Notes under the pieces: generated by a model
Databases searched by the model: none
The model's input: only the letters and a program-made list of their open reading frames with translations
Told to the model about the DNA's origin: nothing
Made by a program: the position numbers and the translations under genes
Shown here: in pieces, positions 35,479-43,450 of the stretch
Numbering within the stretch: the stretch's first letter is position 1
Layout of the letters: every line of letters starts with the position of its first letter
NCBI RefSeq assembly: GCF_008254045.1
Contig: NZ_CP042425.1
Location: forward strand, 1,798,001-1,862,000
Length of the DNA stretch: 64,000 bases
Source: Limnoglobus roseus
GTDB taxonomy: Bacteria > Planctomycetota > Planctomycetia > Gemmatales > Gemmataceae
Direction of reading: 5' to 3'

Positions 35479-36048
35479 CTACTTCGCAAACCCGGTCGGC
35501 GTGGCGGAGAACTTGTTGAGGTTCTTGAGTTGGCTCCACTCCGCGATCTTGGCTTGCGTGTCCATGGTACCGTCGGCCTTCTGCGGGTAGTACATGATCT
35601 TGAGTTCGCCGTAGCTGAACGTGATCGACTCGGACGGGCCTTCGTCGCCCGGCCCGCTCCACCCGATCTTCGTCGTGAACACCATCCCGAAGTGGAACAC
35701 CAGGTACGGCTTGCCGGACAGTGCCGTCTTCGCACCGGCCGCCCCGCCCGACTTGCGGATGGCAATCGACACGACGTCGTAGTGCATCCCGGCGGCACAG
35801 TTGCGAAAGAACATCGGCGACGCCGCGTCCGTCGGCTTCTTGATTTCGAACTCCTTGAACTCGATCCGGCCGCCCCCGGCCCCGCCGGTCGCCGACCCGA
35901 CCGTCGACTTGTTTTCGACCGAGAAGCTGAAGTCCTTCAGGTCGAAAGCGTTCAGCCCGCTGAACACTTGGTCGGTCGTTTCGCCCTTCGGCGAGAGGGT
36001 GGCGGCGCCTTGGGCGGCGTTGAACCAGATGTACGCATCGACTGCCAT
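35479..36048 (-). CDS. Hcp1-family tube protein
   Basis: A 189-residue protein with the Hcp pattern: MAVDAYIWF and GETTDQVF at the start, DFSFSVENKS, EFKEFEIKKPTDAASPMFF, then VVSIAIRKSGG, and the C-terminal SESITFSYGELKIMYYPQ. Hcp forms the hexameric inner tube of type VI secretion systems and is a homologue of phage tail-tube protein. No VgrG, sheath or TssB/C gene is linked, so this could be a standalone tube or a phage-derived tail tube. ATG 36048 has AGGA upstream, so the longer open frame is rejected. Confidence 0.82.
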   Translation of the reverse strand: MAVDAYIWFNAAQGAATLSPKGETTDQVFSGLNAFDLKDFSFSVENKSTVGSATGGAGGGRIEFKEFEIKKPTDAASPMFFRNCAAGMHYDVVSIAIRKSGGAAGAKTALSGKPYLVFHFGMVFTTKIGWSGPGDEGPSESITFSYGELKIMYYPQKADGTMDTQAKIAEWSQLKNLNKFSATPTGFAK

Positions 36049-36281
36049 GTAAGAAATCCTGTGGTTCGCCGCGTTCGACACGCCACCGCTATGGGGGCCG
36101 ACTCGATCCGCGACTCATTCCGGACGAGAGACCGACTGCCGCAGCCCATCAGGGTACTCGGGGCGTCACCATTGTAAAAGAAATTATCAGCGATTCCGTG
36201 CGGCCTTTGTCGCCCCGTAGCCGCGTCACCGAGTTGTCAAAGACCATCACTACCCGCATCCGTGCGGGCAGGTTGGGTACG

Positions 36282-36782
36282 TCATCGGCTCTGGATCGCC
36301 ACACGGCAGACGCGGACTTCGACCCGCTTCGCCGACCCCTCGGCCTGGTGGTCGCGCGGGTGCCACAGCCGCTCACCCCGCTCGGCCCGCTGCGCCAACA
36401 CCTCGATCTTCGCATCGCTGCCCGGCGTGGCGGTGGTCGGCTCGGCCTTAGGTCGGTTGCCGCGAGGGGCCGGCACGCCGCGCCGCCCGTTCGGCGAAAT
36501 CGGGCCGTACCGCTCGCGGATGGCGGGACTCATCGAGCAGGTCCAACAGAGTCCCTTCGGCCGGTTGACCTTCGCCCGTCCGCAGTGGCGGCACCACATC
36601 GGCCTCGGCAGAGTCTCGATCAACGGCGGCATCGGGGCGAGCAGCCGCTGCACGAGAGCGACCGACCCGCCGACGACCTTCGCGATCTCGACGTACTTCA
36701 AGCCTTGGGCGCGAAGCTCGGCGGCACGCTGGCGGAGGTCGGGGCGACGGTAAAGCGGGATCGAGGGGCTACACATCGGCAT
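36282..36782 (-). CDS. Predicted HTH plus zinc-ribbon protein
   Basis: A 166-residue protein with an N-terminal HTH-like region (RQRAAELRAQGLKYVEIAKVVGG, in parts) and a zinc-ribbon-like CRHCGRAKVNR...CWTC motif near residues 64-82. The last third is basic and disordered. DNA binding is likely, perhaps a small terminase-like or regulatory role, but no family is assigned. It overlaps the upstream gene by 14 bp and is therefore in one operon. Confidence 0.6.
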   Translation of the reverse strand: MPMCSPSIPLYRRPDLRQRAAELRAQGLKYVEIAKVVGGSVALVQRLLAPMPPLIETLPRPMWCRHCGRAKVNRPKGLCWTCSMSPAIRERYGPISPNGRRGVPAPRGNRPKAEPTTATPGSDAKIEVLAQRAERGERLWHPRDHQAEGSAKRVEVRVCRVAIQSR

Positions 36783-37086
36783 GGGCCTCCTTCGTTGCTT
36801 CGAACCACTTCAGGCCGCCGTAGTCCTTCGCCATCACGTTACCGAACTGCTGCAACGCGAACGCGGTCGAGAAGACGGCGTCCGAAAGATTCTGAACGAT
36901 GCCTTCCAAGGCGATTCGTTCTTCCCCGGGCACTTCAGTGCGGCGCAGCATTTTGAACAGAATCTCTTCGTGGTCGGGCGACCAACCGAACTCCCGGAGC
37001 CGGCGGCAAAGGCGGTCGGCGTCCCGGACGATGTAAGCGAAGTCGCGGTGTCTGTACTTCAGCCCGCGGAGCGTGTTCGATTTCAT
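36769..37086 (-). CDS. Hypothetical island protein (105 aa)
   Basis: A 105-residue, mainly helical soluble protein with no recognised family. The opening KSNTLRGLKYRHRDFAYIVRD is basic and later parts carry DAVFSTAFALQQFGNVMAKDYGG. ATG 37086 has a good AGAAGG site. It overlaps the HTH/zinc-ribbon gene. Confidence 0.55.
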   Translation of the reverse strand: MKSNTLRGLKYRHRDFAYIVRDADRLCRRLREFGWSPDHEEILFKMLRRTEVPGEERIALEGIVQNLSDAVFSTAFALQQFGNVMAKDYGGLKWFEATKEAHADV

Positions 37087-37147
37087 GTCAGCCTTCTGAG
37101 GAACGAGGGGAAGGCGGCCGGGAACGCCCCGGCCACCGGGACGGCCG

Positions 37148-37792
37148 TCAGCGGGACTTTAGGGCCGTCGTCGCCTTCGCCGCGGGCAGGAGTTGGCTCG
37201 CGGGGACGAACCGAAGCTCGGGGCGGTTGGCCACCTCCCAGTGCCGCTGCTCGCACTCGCGGTCCCGGGCGGCCTTACTCTGTTTCCTCTCCCGCCGGCG
37301 GCCGAGGTTCAAACTGAGGCCCTGGCTGAGAGCGCCGAGGGCGGCGGGCAGGCCCTCGATGCCGGCCCACACGAAGGCGGCGAGGCCGGGCCGGGCCTCG
37401 TCCAACGCCAGCAAGTGGACGCACGTCGGGCAGTCGCAACTGCGGGCGTGGTCAAAGCAAACCCGCTCGGCGATCTCGCGCAACTTGCTTACCAACTCGA
37501 CGAGGCGCAAGACGTCCTGCCCGCGGACGTCCTTCTCCATCCGCCGCCCGGTCACCAGCAACAAGGCGGCCCGGGCCAGCCGGTCGCCGGGGGCCTTCAC
37601 GTCGAACTCGTTGAACCGCCAGCGGTGGCACTCGCGGGCGGCCGCCTTCGTCACCGGGGTGTCCGGCTCCCCCGATTGGTCCTGGGGCTGTTTCACAGTG
37701 AACCCGTTCGCGGTGTAGTCGATGAACGTCTCGTGGGCGTACAGCGGCCGGAGGCCGTCGGTGTACAACTTCCTGGGTCTGCTCTGGCACAT
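37148..37792 (-). CDS. Hypothetical island protein (214 aa)
   Basis: A 214-residue protein with no recognised family. A CDCPTC pair near residue 120 could bind metal, and the C-terminus is rich in Lys and Arg. The helix RLVELVSKLREIAERV is amphipathic. ATG 37792 has AGAAGGA upstream. Upstream in-frame ATG 37822 lacks one. Confidence 0.55.
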   Translation of the reverse strand: MCQSRPRKLYTDGLRPLYAHETFIDYTANGFTVKQPQDQSGEPDTPVTKAAARECHRWRFNEFDVKAPGDRLARAALLLVTGRRMEKDVRGQDVLRLVELVSKLREIAERVCFDHARSCDCPTCVHLLALDEARPGLAAFVWAGIEGLPAALGALSQGLSLNLGRRRERKQSKAARDRECEQRHWEVANRPELRFVPASQLLPAAKATTALKSR

Positions 37793-37954
37793 GGGTCGAT
37801 TCCTTCTGGTAACACGCGCCATTCCCCTGCGACGGCGCGCGAGTCCCCCGCCGCGGTGCGACCCGCGGTTGCCGCTGTTCGGGGAGTTGGTGGGGTGAAT
37901 CGTGGGGCGTCTTGCCCCTTCCGCCGCGCGGGCGGCCCGCATTCCCTGCGAGGA

Positions 37955-38254
37955 TCAGCGTGTCGGCGGAGGGTGGTCGGTGACGAGCTTGGCCTTCCCG
38001 CGAAGGTACTCGGCCTCGCGGAGCCGGTCAACAGCCCCGACCGGAATCGAGGTCGTCATCCGGGCCGCGTCCCGCTCGTGCTCTTCGGCGAGCGCGAGCA
38101 GATCGGCTAGATGCTTCGCCCGCCGCTCGTACTCGTTCGCCTCGGCGGTGAGGGCGGAAGCCGCGTCCAGGTCGTCGGCGGCAACACGGGCGGCTGACTC
38201 GCGAAGGCGAAGTTCCTTACGCAACAGGCTGGAGAGAATGCGGTCGGTGTACAT
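37955..38254 (-). CDS. Hypothetical coiled-coil protein (99 aa)
   Basis: A 99-residue helical protein rich in Ala, Glu and Arg, with heptad-like runs (LRKELRLRESAARV, ANEYERRAKHLADLL). It is the first gene of a leftward operon that starts at the divergent control region. An AAAGGA site precedes ATG 38254. Its function is unknown; being first after a phage-like operator, it may be a regulatory or early gene. Confidence 0.55.
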   Translation of the reverse strand: MYTDRILSSLLRKELRLRESAARVAADDLDAASALTAEANEYERRAKHLADLLALAEEHERDAARMTTSIPVGAVDRLREAEYLRGKAKLVTDHPPPTR

Positions 38255-38375
38255 GGGGAATCCTTTCCGGGTGAGGGCGCACCTTCGACCGGCCCGGCGC
38301 GCGGGTGATAGAAGAGGCGGTGAGTACGTGAAGCGAGTTCGGACTACGGCGGTTGTTCCGCGTGATCCAGATATT

Positions 38376-38414
38376 ATCCTTGGATATCCGATGCGTCAAT
38401 GGATATCCAAGGAT
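38376..38414. promoter_or_regulatory. Divergent operator with perfect 14-bp inverted repeat
   Basis: ATCCTTGGATATCC at 38376-38389 and GGATATCCAAGGAT at 38401-38414 are exact inverted copies around an 11-bp spacer. Further GGATATCC/AATATCC half-sites lie close by (to about 38440). The region separates leftward and rightward operons and is AT-rich, as for a phage repressor operator. The bound protein may be the adjacent RHH or XRE product. Confidence 0.65.
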
Positions 38415-38482
38415 TACGATTGATTACCGTTGAATATCCGGGTATTATTTGCGTATCGCATTTCAACGCAACGGGTTGTACC

Positions 38483-38731
38483 ATGCTCACAATGGAACGG
38501 AAAAAGCCCAAAAAGACGAAGGACACGCGGAAGCGGCAGGCAATCCTCTTGCCTCCGGAGTGGCATGAAGTGGCGGTTAAATTGGCGTCGAAGGATGGTC
38601 GCCCTATTCTGTGGTACGTCATTCGGAACTTGAAAGAAAAGGCGGAGGCGGCCGGCGTGTCAGTCCCGTTGGCTCCGTGGGAAGAAGACATCGACGACAA
38701 TGGGAAGTCGCCCGCCCCGAAGAAGAAGTGA
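38483..38731 (+). CDS. Ribbon-helix-helix-like DNA-binding protein
   Basis: An 82-residue protein with a basic N-terminus (MERKKPKKTKDTRKR) followed by QAILLPPEWHEVAVKLA and ILWYVIRNLKEKAEAAG, a strand-helix-helix pattern like CopG/Arc repressors. The acidic tail ends in KSPAPKKK. It starts just past the divergent operator, so it is a candidate repressor of that region. A longer frame from 38399 crosses the operator and is less likely. A terminator hairpin follows at 38756-38777. Confidence 0.5.
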   Translation: MLTMERKKPKKTKDTRKRQAILLPPEWHEVAVKLASKDGRPILWYVIRNLKEKAEAAGVSVPLAPWEEDIDDNGKSPAPKKK

Positions 38732-38755
38732 CGGCTCTCTTACTTTCGACTCACG

Positions 38756-38777
38756 ACGCCCCGACCATCCGGGGCGT
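38756..38777 (+). terminator. ACGCCCCG hairpin terminator
   Basis: ACGCCCCG (38756-38763) pairs with CGGGGCGT (38770-38777) around a 6-nt loop, followed by TTTCC. It lies 24 bp after the RHH gene. A stem of the same core occurs at 40233-40260. Confidence 0.6.
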
Positions 38778-38858
38778 TTCCATTTCCCACCGCACCTTGA
38801 CCGCCACATTCCTGCGCGTGATGATGCCGCGGAACGCAAACCAGGAAGGGACGCCGCG

Positions 38859-39128
38859 ATGCCGACACTAACCGCCGTGGAAAAGTACTTGAGGCCATCG
38901 CAGGTGGCCGCGATGTGTGGGGTTCACCTGACGACCCTAGCGGACTATTGCGACGCCGGCCGCTTCCCCGGCACCATCCGCACCGCGGGCGGGCACCGGC
39001 GAATTCCCGAGTCCTCGGTGATCGCGTTCCTGCAACGGCTCAACATCCCGGCGGAGCGGTGCGAGACACTGCGCGAGCGGGCCGAGCGCGAGGCGGCGGC
39101 GTCCCGGCGGATGGCCGCGATCCGATGA
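38859..39128 (+). CDS. HTH (MerR/excisionase-type) protein, 89 aa
   Basis: An 89-residue protein with the excisionase/MerR HTH pattern: YLRPSQVAAMCGVHLTTL, YCDAGRFPGTIRTAGGHRRIPES. The GGHRRIP motif is the wing of the MerR-type domain. AGGAAGGG lies before the ATG. It may be an excisionase or regulator for the element. Confidence 0.75.
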   Translation: MPTLTAVEKYLRPSQVAAMCGVHLTTLADYCDAGRFPGTIRTAGGHRRIPESSVIAFLQRLNIPAERCETLRERAEREAAASRRMAAIR

Positions 39129-39171
39129 GTGGCATGAGGCACCAGCGGTCACAGCGAAGGGCAAGACAGAA

Positions 39172-39405
39172 GTGACCGCGCCCACGTTCGCCGAGAAATT
39201 GTCCGCCCTTCGCGCCGAGTCCGGACTGACGCAACAGGAACTCGCCGACAAGACGGGCGTCCCGCTGGCGACGATCCGCCGATTCGAGGCCGGGAAGAAC
39301 AAGCGATCCCCGTCGTGGGGGCTGGTCGTGCGGCTGGCGGCCGGGGTCGGCGTCCCGTGCCGAGTGTTCTCCGTATGCTGGGAACAAGGGCAGAACGACG
39401 GTTGA
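39172..39405 (+). CDS. XRE-family HTH regulator
   Basis: A 77-residue Cro/CI-type HTH protein: FAEKLSALRAESGLTQQELADKTGVPLATIRRFEAG, the typical five-helix core in a single short chain. GTG 39172 is the start. As a phage-type regulator it may control the element's lytic or excision switch. The C-terminus holds CRVFSVCWEQG. Confidence 0.85.
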   Translation: MTAPTFAEKLSALRAESGLTQQELADKTGVPLATIRRFEAGKNKRSPSWGLVVRLAAGVGVPCRVFSVCWEQGQNDG

Positions 39406-39435
39406 CATCGCCGGCGCGATGCCCACACCGGCCGG

Positions 39436-39951
39436 TCAATACCCCCTGTCGAGCCCGACCGACAGGTCGTACATCGCCCGGTCCGGCGGGAAGGACGACT
39501 CCGGCATTTCCGACTGGGGCGGCCCGACCGTCTGCGACATCGAGGAGAAGTCGAGCGTGTAGGCGTCCCGCCCCCGGCTCGACTGCCAGCCGGACACGGT
39601 GACGTTCTTGAGGTCGATTCGTACCGACCGCGTCCGCTCGCCGCCCTCGTCGATCATGACCTCCAGGGCGGCCTTGGGGATGATGGTGCCGAGGTGGTAC
39701 GCCATGAACACGGGGCTCGTCTGGTCGCCCGTCGGGACGAAGACGGTCATCGACGTGGTCACGTTCCTCCCCGACTTGATCGTCCCGACCGCGGACCGAC
39801 CGCCCGGCCCGTACCCGTAGGCCCGGACCTCGATCCACTGCTTGTGGTCGGCGTCCTTGCTCTCGCCTCGGATTCCGCCGTCGCCCAAATCGAGGTACCC
39901 GGTGGGCTTGGGGTCTTTACTCGCGGGCTTGGGGTCCTTACTCGTGGGCAT
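39436..39951 (-). CDS. Second Hcp-family tube protein
   Basis: A 171-residue protein with a disordered Lys/Pro start and an Hcp core: GESKDADHKQWIEVRAY, TSMTVFVPTGDQTSPVFMAYH, GTIIPKAALEVMIDEGG and IDLKNVTVSGWQ. The GESKDxxHK block is typical of Hcp family proteins. GGAGGAG precedes ATG 39951. It is distant in sequence from the Hcp at 35479, so this is not a recent duplication. Confidence 0.82.
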   Translation of the reverse strand: MPTSKDPKPASKDPKPTGYLDLGDGGIRGESKDADHKQWIEVRAYGYGPGGRSAVGTIKSGRNVTTSMTVFVPTGDQTSPVFMAYHLGTIIPKAALEVMIDEGGERTRSVRIDLKNVTVSGWQSSRGRDAYTLDFSSMSQTVGPPQSEMPESSFPPDRAMYDLSVGLDRGY

Positions 39952-40118
39952 CGGTTCTCCTCCGGGTGCGGGCGTGGCCGGGAGTTCGGCCGTGGCCCGC
40001 ACCCGTACCTAGTCGCGGGCCGGGCGGGTGTGACAAGCCGGTGGAAATTTTTCTTCCGGCCCCCGCCGCAGCGCCATGGTGAACACGATCTTCCCGAAGG
40101 AGAATGGGTAACCCTGCC

Positions 40119-40199
40119 ATGCCCGTCCTCGTCGCCGTCGTCATACTGTTGGCCGGCGTGCTGTTCTGGTTCGGCACCGGCCGCCACGGGGTGAAGTGA
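40119..40199 (+). CDS. Small single-pass membrane peptide (26 aa)
   Basis: A 26-residue open frame: a hydrophobic segment (VLVAVVILLAGVLFWFG) followed by a short basic tail (TGRHGVK). AAGGAG lies upstream of 40119, and a more upstream ATG at 40104 is in frame. The composition is that of a one-pass membrane peptide. Nothing links it to a known function, though toxins of this form exist. Confidence 0.45.
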   Translation: MPVLVAVVILLAGVLFWFGTGRHGVK

Positions 40200-40232
40200 C
40201 CGCCGGCCAGTTCCCAAGCCGCCATCAACGAA

Positions 40233-40260
40233 GACGCCCCGACCAATCGGCCGGGGCGTC
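40233..40260. terminator. Bidirectional hairpin terminator
   Basis: GACGCCCCG (40233-40241) pairs with CGGGGCGTC (40252-40260). It lies between the convergent stops of the small membrane peptide and the Flp pilin gene. Confidence 0.6.
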
Positions 40261-40289
40261 GAACGTTTCCAGGGGTGCTCGGGCTGTCG

Positions 40290-40481
40290 TTAGCTCGCGC
40301 CGTTGCCAGCGGCGACTTGGCCGTTGACGTAGCTGAAGGTCTGGCTGGCGGTGCTGCCGAGGGCAGTGATGGCGGCGATGCACACCACAATGATGAGGGC
40401 CAACATGACCGCGTACTCGACCGCCGTCGGGCCGTCTTCCTTCTTCAGAAACGAAACCGCCTTGCGCATCAAACTCTTCAT
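40290..40481 (-). CDS. Flp-family type IVb pilin
   Basis: A 63-residue prepilin with a basic leader (MKSLMRKAVSFLKKEDG), a processing site, and the Flp-type GPTAVEYAVMLALIIVVCIAA helix (quoted as parts), including Glu at position 5 of the mature protein. Flp pilins polymerise through the Tad system. No tad genes are linked, so assembly would depend on a chromosomal system. It is cargo on the element. CTGGAG precedes ATG 40481. Confidence 0.85.
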   Translation of the reverse strand: MKSLMRKAVSFLKKEDGPTAVEYAVMLALIIVVCIAAITALGSTASQTFSYVNGQVAAGNGAS

Positions 40482-40721
40482 GCCCAACTCCAGGTAGTCG
40501 TACGTGTGCGGAACGATTGGCCGCCGGATGCGACCCAATCTCCGAGGCCGGGCGAGCCCGAGACGTAAGAACCTAGACCACCACTCCGATCCGTGCAATT
40601 AGAATTGTCGGAACATTGTGTCCGTGTGCCGGAAAATTCGACAACCGTCTGCCTGCTACTGTCGCAGATGTCATAGTGTCGACACTTCGGCCGTTGCCTG
40701 AGTATCTTGACAGGTCTCCTC

Positions 40722-40964
40722 GCCTCACCCCTTCCCGAGCACGCCATCGACGACCCAGCACCCGCGGGCGTGCGGCCCGTCGCCCCGGCAGTGGCTCAAC
40801 ACGTCCACATCCTCGCACCCGGCGTCCTGCAGCGCATCCGCGAGGATCGGCAGGCGGTCGAAGGCGCGGTCGGCGTAGATGCCTCCTGCGAGGCCGACAA
40901 CGGTCGGCGTGAGCCACGACGGGGAAAAGGTGACGGGGCGGAACGGGTTGCCGAAGATGTCGCG
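40722..40964 (-). repeat. 243-bp perfect inverted repeat, arm 1
   Basis: Exact reverse complement of 43183-43425, covering the 3' part of copy A and 3 bp beyond its stop. It implies recent duplication or gene conversion. Confidence 0.95.
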
Positions 40965-41309
40965 GATCAAATCGCACTGGGCCACTCGCTCGATCTCATT
41001 CGACCCATGGAGCGGGAATCGCCCTGCCAGGCTAACGACGGTTACGGCTTGCCCTGGGACTCCATTCCAAGTCCTTCGGTCCCATACCGGCAGAGCATCG
41101 AGCCTTGTAACGTCCTCCGCTGTCTCAAGCCCGTCTGCCACTCGTTCGACCGCTCGCAGAACCACCTCTGCTTCCGGGACTTGAAAGGGGAAGCTCCAGC
41201 GGTGGCAGGCCACCATGAGCAACCGCAGCCTTCGTTCAGTAGCGACTGCTTCAACGTGCCTCAACATTCGATGAGGTCGAGTCAAGCCAAGCCAAGCCCC
41301 CTCCGTCAT
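40725..41309 (-). CDS. Gemmataceae-type hypothetical protein, copy A
   Basis: A 194-residue protein of a family that I recognise as common in Gemmata relatives: a variable helical N-terminal half starting MTEGAWLGL and a conserved C-terminal half with RDIFGNPFRPV, FDRLPILADALQDAGC and HCRGDGPHARGCWVVD. The function is unknown. Its C-terminal 78 residues and the stop are identical, down to DNA, to copy B at 42802-43422; the N-terminal halves differ strongly. It is transcribed opposite to copy B. Confidence 0.75.
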   Translation of the reverse strand: MTEGAWLGLTRPHRMLRHVEAVATERRLRLLMVACHRWSFPFQVPEAEVVLRAVERVADGLETAEDVTRLDALPVWDRRTWNGVPGQAVTVVSLAGRFPLHGSNEIERVAQCDLIRDIFGNPFRPVTFSPSWLTPTVVGLAGGIYADRAFDRLPILADALQDAGCEDVDVLSHCRGDGPHARGCWVVDGVLGKG

Positions 41310-41355
41310 CGCCCGCCCTCGGTGATACCGGGCGACGGGCGGGGACGATAGCGCC

Positions 41356-41450
41356 TTGACTTGCGCTCGCCGGCCGGGTCCAATGTCGTGCCGGTGTTAT
41401 CCTGCGCCGGCGCTGGCCAATACTCTGTTCGGCGGAAGAGGGCTTCGGCG
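41356..41450 (+). promoter_or_regulatory. Shared cassette leader, copy 1
   Basis: This leader runs from TTGAC through GGTCCAATGTCGTGCCGGTG and TTATCC to GAGGGCTTCGGCG, the latter acting as ribosome site before GTG 41451. About 80% identical to 44424-44517, and clearly related to 44961-45060. It might be a shared promoter, or the trailing half of an attC-like recombination site. Confidence 0.65.
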
Positions 41451-41792
41451 GTGGATAGCGTCGGCCGGAACGGGCACTACTTCGTCACCCGGATCACGAC
41501 CGGGCCGCAAGACCTGCTGCTCCTGCTCGACCTCGCCGACGAGCGAATCGCCGACCCGTTCGTGTCCGCCATCGAAGTGTGCCCGGTGTACGGCCGTCCG
41601 ACTGATGAGGCGATGCGGGCCGCGGTTCTGGCCGGCACGGACCGGGCCAACGGCGAGTGCGGCACGAGCCTGCACCCGCTCGAGGTCCGCTTCTCGTACT
41701 CGGGGTATGACCGCGAGCGGTGCAGCCTCGCCGGGGCGGCGGCGTACAACATCGTGCGGGCCATCGCCGCGGGCAAGGTCGCCGCGGAGTAA
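41451..41792 (+). CDS. Hypothetical cassette protein (113 aa)
   Basis: A 113-residue soluble protein without a recognised family. LLLLLDLADERIADPFVSAIEVC and CSLAGAAAYNIVRAI suggest an alpha/beta fold. GTG 41451 is chosen because the leader ends there with an AGAGGG ribosome site; the longer open frame to 41361 is just the leader read in frame. Downstream is the 32-bp tail motif at 41799. Confidence 0.55.
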   Translation: MDSVGRNGHYFVTRITTGPQDLLLLLDLADERIADPFVSAIEVCPVYGRPTDEAMRAAVLAGTDRANGECGTSLHPLEVRFSYSGYDRERCSLAGAAAYNIVRAIAAGKVAAE

Positions 41793-41798
41793 AGGCAC

Positions 41799-41830
41799 GC
41801 CGAACCAGGCGATGCACCGGACCCGGCCGC
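41799..41830 (+). repeat. Cassette tail motif, copy 1 (attC-like)
   Basis: GCCGAACCAGGCGATGCACC continues to GGACCCGGCCGC and matches 44854-44885 at 28 of 32 positions. It resembles the left half of an integron attC site (R'' with AAC, then a stem arm). The GGACC can pair with GGTCC of the leader. Confidence 0.5.
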
Positions 41831-42052
41831 ATGCTGACTCCTTGCTCGGCTAACTCCTCTCCATCGCTCTAAAATCGCGTTTCCCGGCCCCTGTCGCCGC
41901 CCGCACTTTCGTCCGGCGGCGAGATCGCGGGCCAGTGGGGCGGGCCAGCCTCGCGGCGTGGGGAATTTCTATCGGAATTCATGTCCAGTTCGTCGGCCGG
42001 GCGGTAGGTAGACAGTGGCGGCCGTTCACCCGACCCAATCGCGGAGTTAGTA

Positions 42053-42469
42053 ATGCCTGGGACGACTCTCACCGAAGCAGACGTGGATGAAATGATCGCG
42101 GGAAAGTACAAGGAATTGGAGATTGTCGGGCAACGGCAAGCCACCGCGTTCGAGAAGCTCCTGGACGCGGCCGAGAAGAGGGCGGAAGCCAGGTACAGCA
42201 AACTCTTGACGATGCTGGGCGAAGAGCGGGGGAGGTACGCCGTCGCGCTGACGCAACTCAAAGGGGCCGAAGCCAAGGTGATGGCCCTGTCGGCCCGCTG
42301 CGAGGCCCTGGGCAAAGAAGTCGAGGCGCTGAAGAAGAATTCCGCCAGCATGGCCGACCTCGGCGGCGTGCGCACGACGGTCGCCGCCGAGAAGGCGGCC
42401 ACGCAGACCGCCGTGAGCAACCTCGACAAGAAGATCGGCGAACTCAAGAAGGCCAACAACCTGAAGTAG
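42053..42469 (+). CDS. Coiled-coil hypothetical protein (138 aa)
   Basis: A 138-residue protein that is almost entirely helical with long heptad-like stretches (FEKLLDAAEKRAEARYSKLL, ALGKEVEALKKNSASM), rich in Ala, Lys and Glu. No domain is recognised. ATG 42053 follows a TTAGTA and GGAG region. A similar layout is common in phage scaffolding or accessory proteins, but this is no evidence for such a role. Confidence 0.55.
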   Translation: MPGTTLTEADVDEMIAGKYKELEIVGQRQATAFEKLLDAAEKRAEARYSKLLTMLGEERGRYAVALTQLKGAEAKVMALSARCEALGKEVEALKKNSASMADLGGVRTTVAAEKAATQTAVSNLDKKIGELKKANNLK

Positions 42470-42801
42470 TTTCATTCACCCCGGCGCCCGCTTCTTGCTG
42501 GTCCGCATCCGCGTGCCGCACCGACGGTACTGCCGGATGCGAATCGTGACGCCCTCGGACACGCTCGGCTTCGCGGCGGGGCAGACGGTCGTCGCGGGTG
42601 ACGGGCGGGCCGGAACGCTGGCTCTTCATCCAGTCCGCCGTCGCCGTGGAGGACAGTGGCAACACGTGGGTAACGCTCCTGCCGCCAATCGTGGACACCT
42701 GGGCGGTTGTGCTGGCAGAATTGGCCGCGCGGGCGTAACGCCGCTTCGCGTTCTTTCGCGCCCTTCGCCCGGTACCATACCCGGACCACTGAGGGCGAGC
42801 G
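42470..42801. other. Gap without a supportable gene
   Basis: The 332 bases hold no intact gene that I would defend. Short runs of coding-like residues appear in two forward frames (MRIVTPSDTLGFAAGQTVV, then RWLFIQSAVAVEDSGNTWV in a shifted frame), which could be a broken gene. A basic run (IRIRQYRRCGTRMRTSKK) on the minus strand is a competing reading. Confidence 0.4.
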
Positions 42802-43422
42802 ATGACGGAAGCGGAGTGGCTGGCGGGGACGGAACCGATGACGATGTTGGCGTCTCTGCCGCCCGGGGCAACTGCGCGGATGCTACGGCTCTATTGTGTG
42901 GCGTGCTGCCGACTCTGCTGGGCTGATCTACTCGACGAAGCGAGTCGTGAGGCGGTAGAGGTCGCCGAACGATTTGCAGATGGCGGGGCGTCCGAGAGCG
43001 AACTCCGGGACTGCTGCGAGCAGGCCGCGACCGCATTAGAACTGCCCGGCGAGAATCACAACTATATAGCCGCGGGTGCTGTACTTGTTGCTTCCCAACC
43101 CGGGCTAGCTTCCGAATGGGAAACGACAAAGGCTGTGCTTGAGGCAGATTGGGGGCGGGAGGACATGATCGCGGCGATTATGCGCGACATCTTCGGCAAC
43201 CCGTTCCGCCCCGTCACCTTTTCCCCGTCGTGGCTCACGCCGACCGTTGTCGGCCTCGCAGGAGGCATCTACGCCGACCGCGCCTTCGACCGCCTGCCGA
43301 TCCTCGCGGATGCGCTGCAGGACGCCGGGTGCGAGGATGTGGACGTGTTGAGCCACTGCCGGGGCGACGGGCCGCACGCCCGCGGGTGCTGGGTCGTCGA
43401 TGGCGTGCTCGGGAAGGGGTGA
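42802..43422 (+). CDS. Gemmataceae-type hypothetical protein, copy B
   Basis: A 206-residue paralogue of copy A. The N-terminal half has MTEAEWLAGTEPM, LRLYCVACCRLCWADLL and AVEVAERFADG, the form seen in most family members. The C-terminal 78 residues are identical to copy A. Function unknown. GAGGGCGAGCG precedes ATG 42802. Copy B looks the more complete of the pair. Confidence 0.78.
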   Translation: MTEAEWLAGTEPMTMLASLPPGATARMLRLYCVACCRLCWADLLDEASREAVEVAERFADGGASESELRDCCEQAATALELPGENHNYIAAGAVLVASQPGLASEWETTKAVLEADWGREDMIAAIMRDIFGNPFRPVTFSPSWLTPTVVGLAGGIYADRAFDRLPILADALQDAGCEDVDVLSHCRGDGPHARGCWVVDGVLGKG

Positions 43423-43425
43423 GGC
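43183..43425 (+). repeat. 243-bp perfect inverted repeat, arm 2
   Basis: Exact inverted copy of 40722-40964. The 2.2 kb between the arms could invert by homologous recombination. Confidence 0.95.
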
Positions 43426-43450
43426 ACGACCGTAGGGCAAGGGCAGCGGT

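Noticed and set aside
35479..39951. Complete type VI secretion system
   Set aside because: Only Hcp-like proteins are seen; no TssB/C sheath, TssJLM membrane complex, ClpV or VgrG is present.
41307..41450. CRISPR array from repeated leaders and tails
   Set aside because: The repeats are long, imperfect, widely and unevenly spaced, and interleaved with genes; no cas genes are present.
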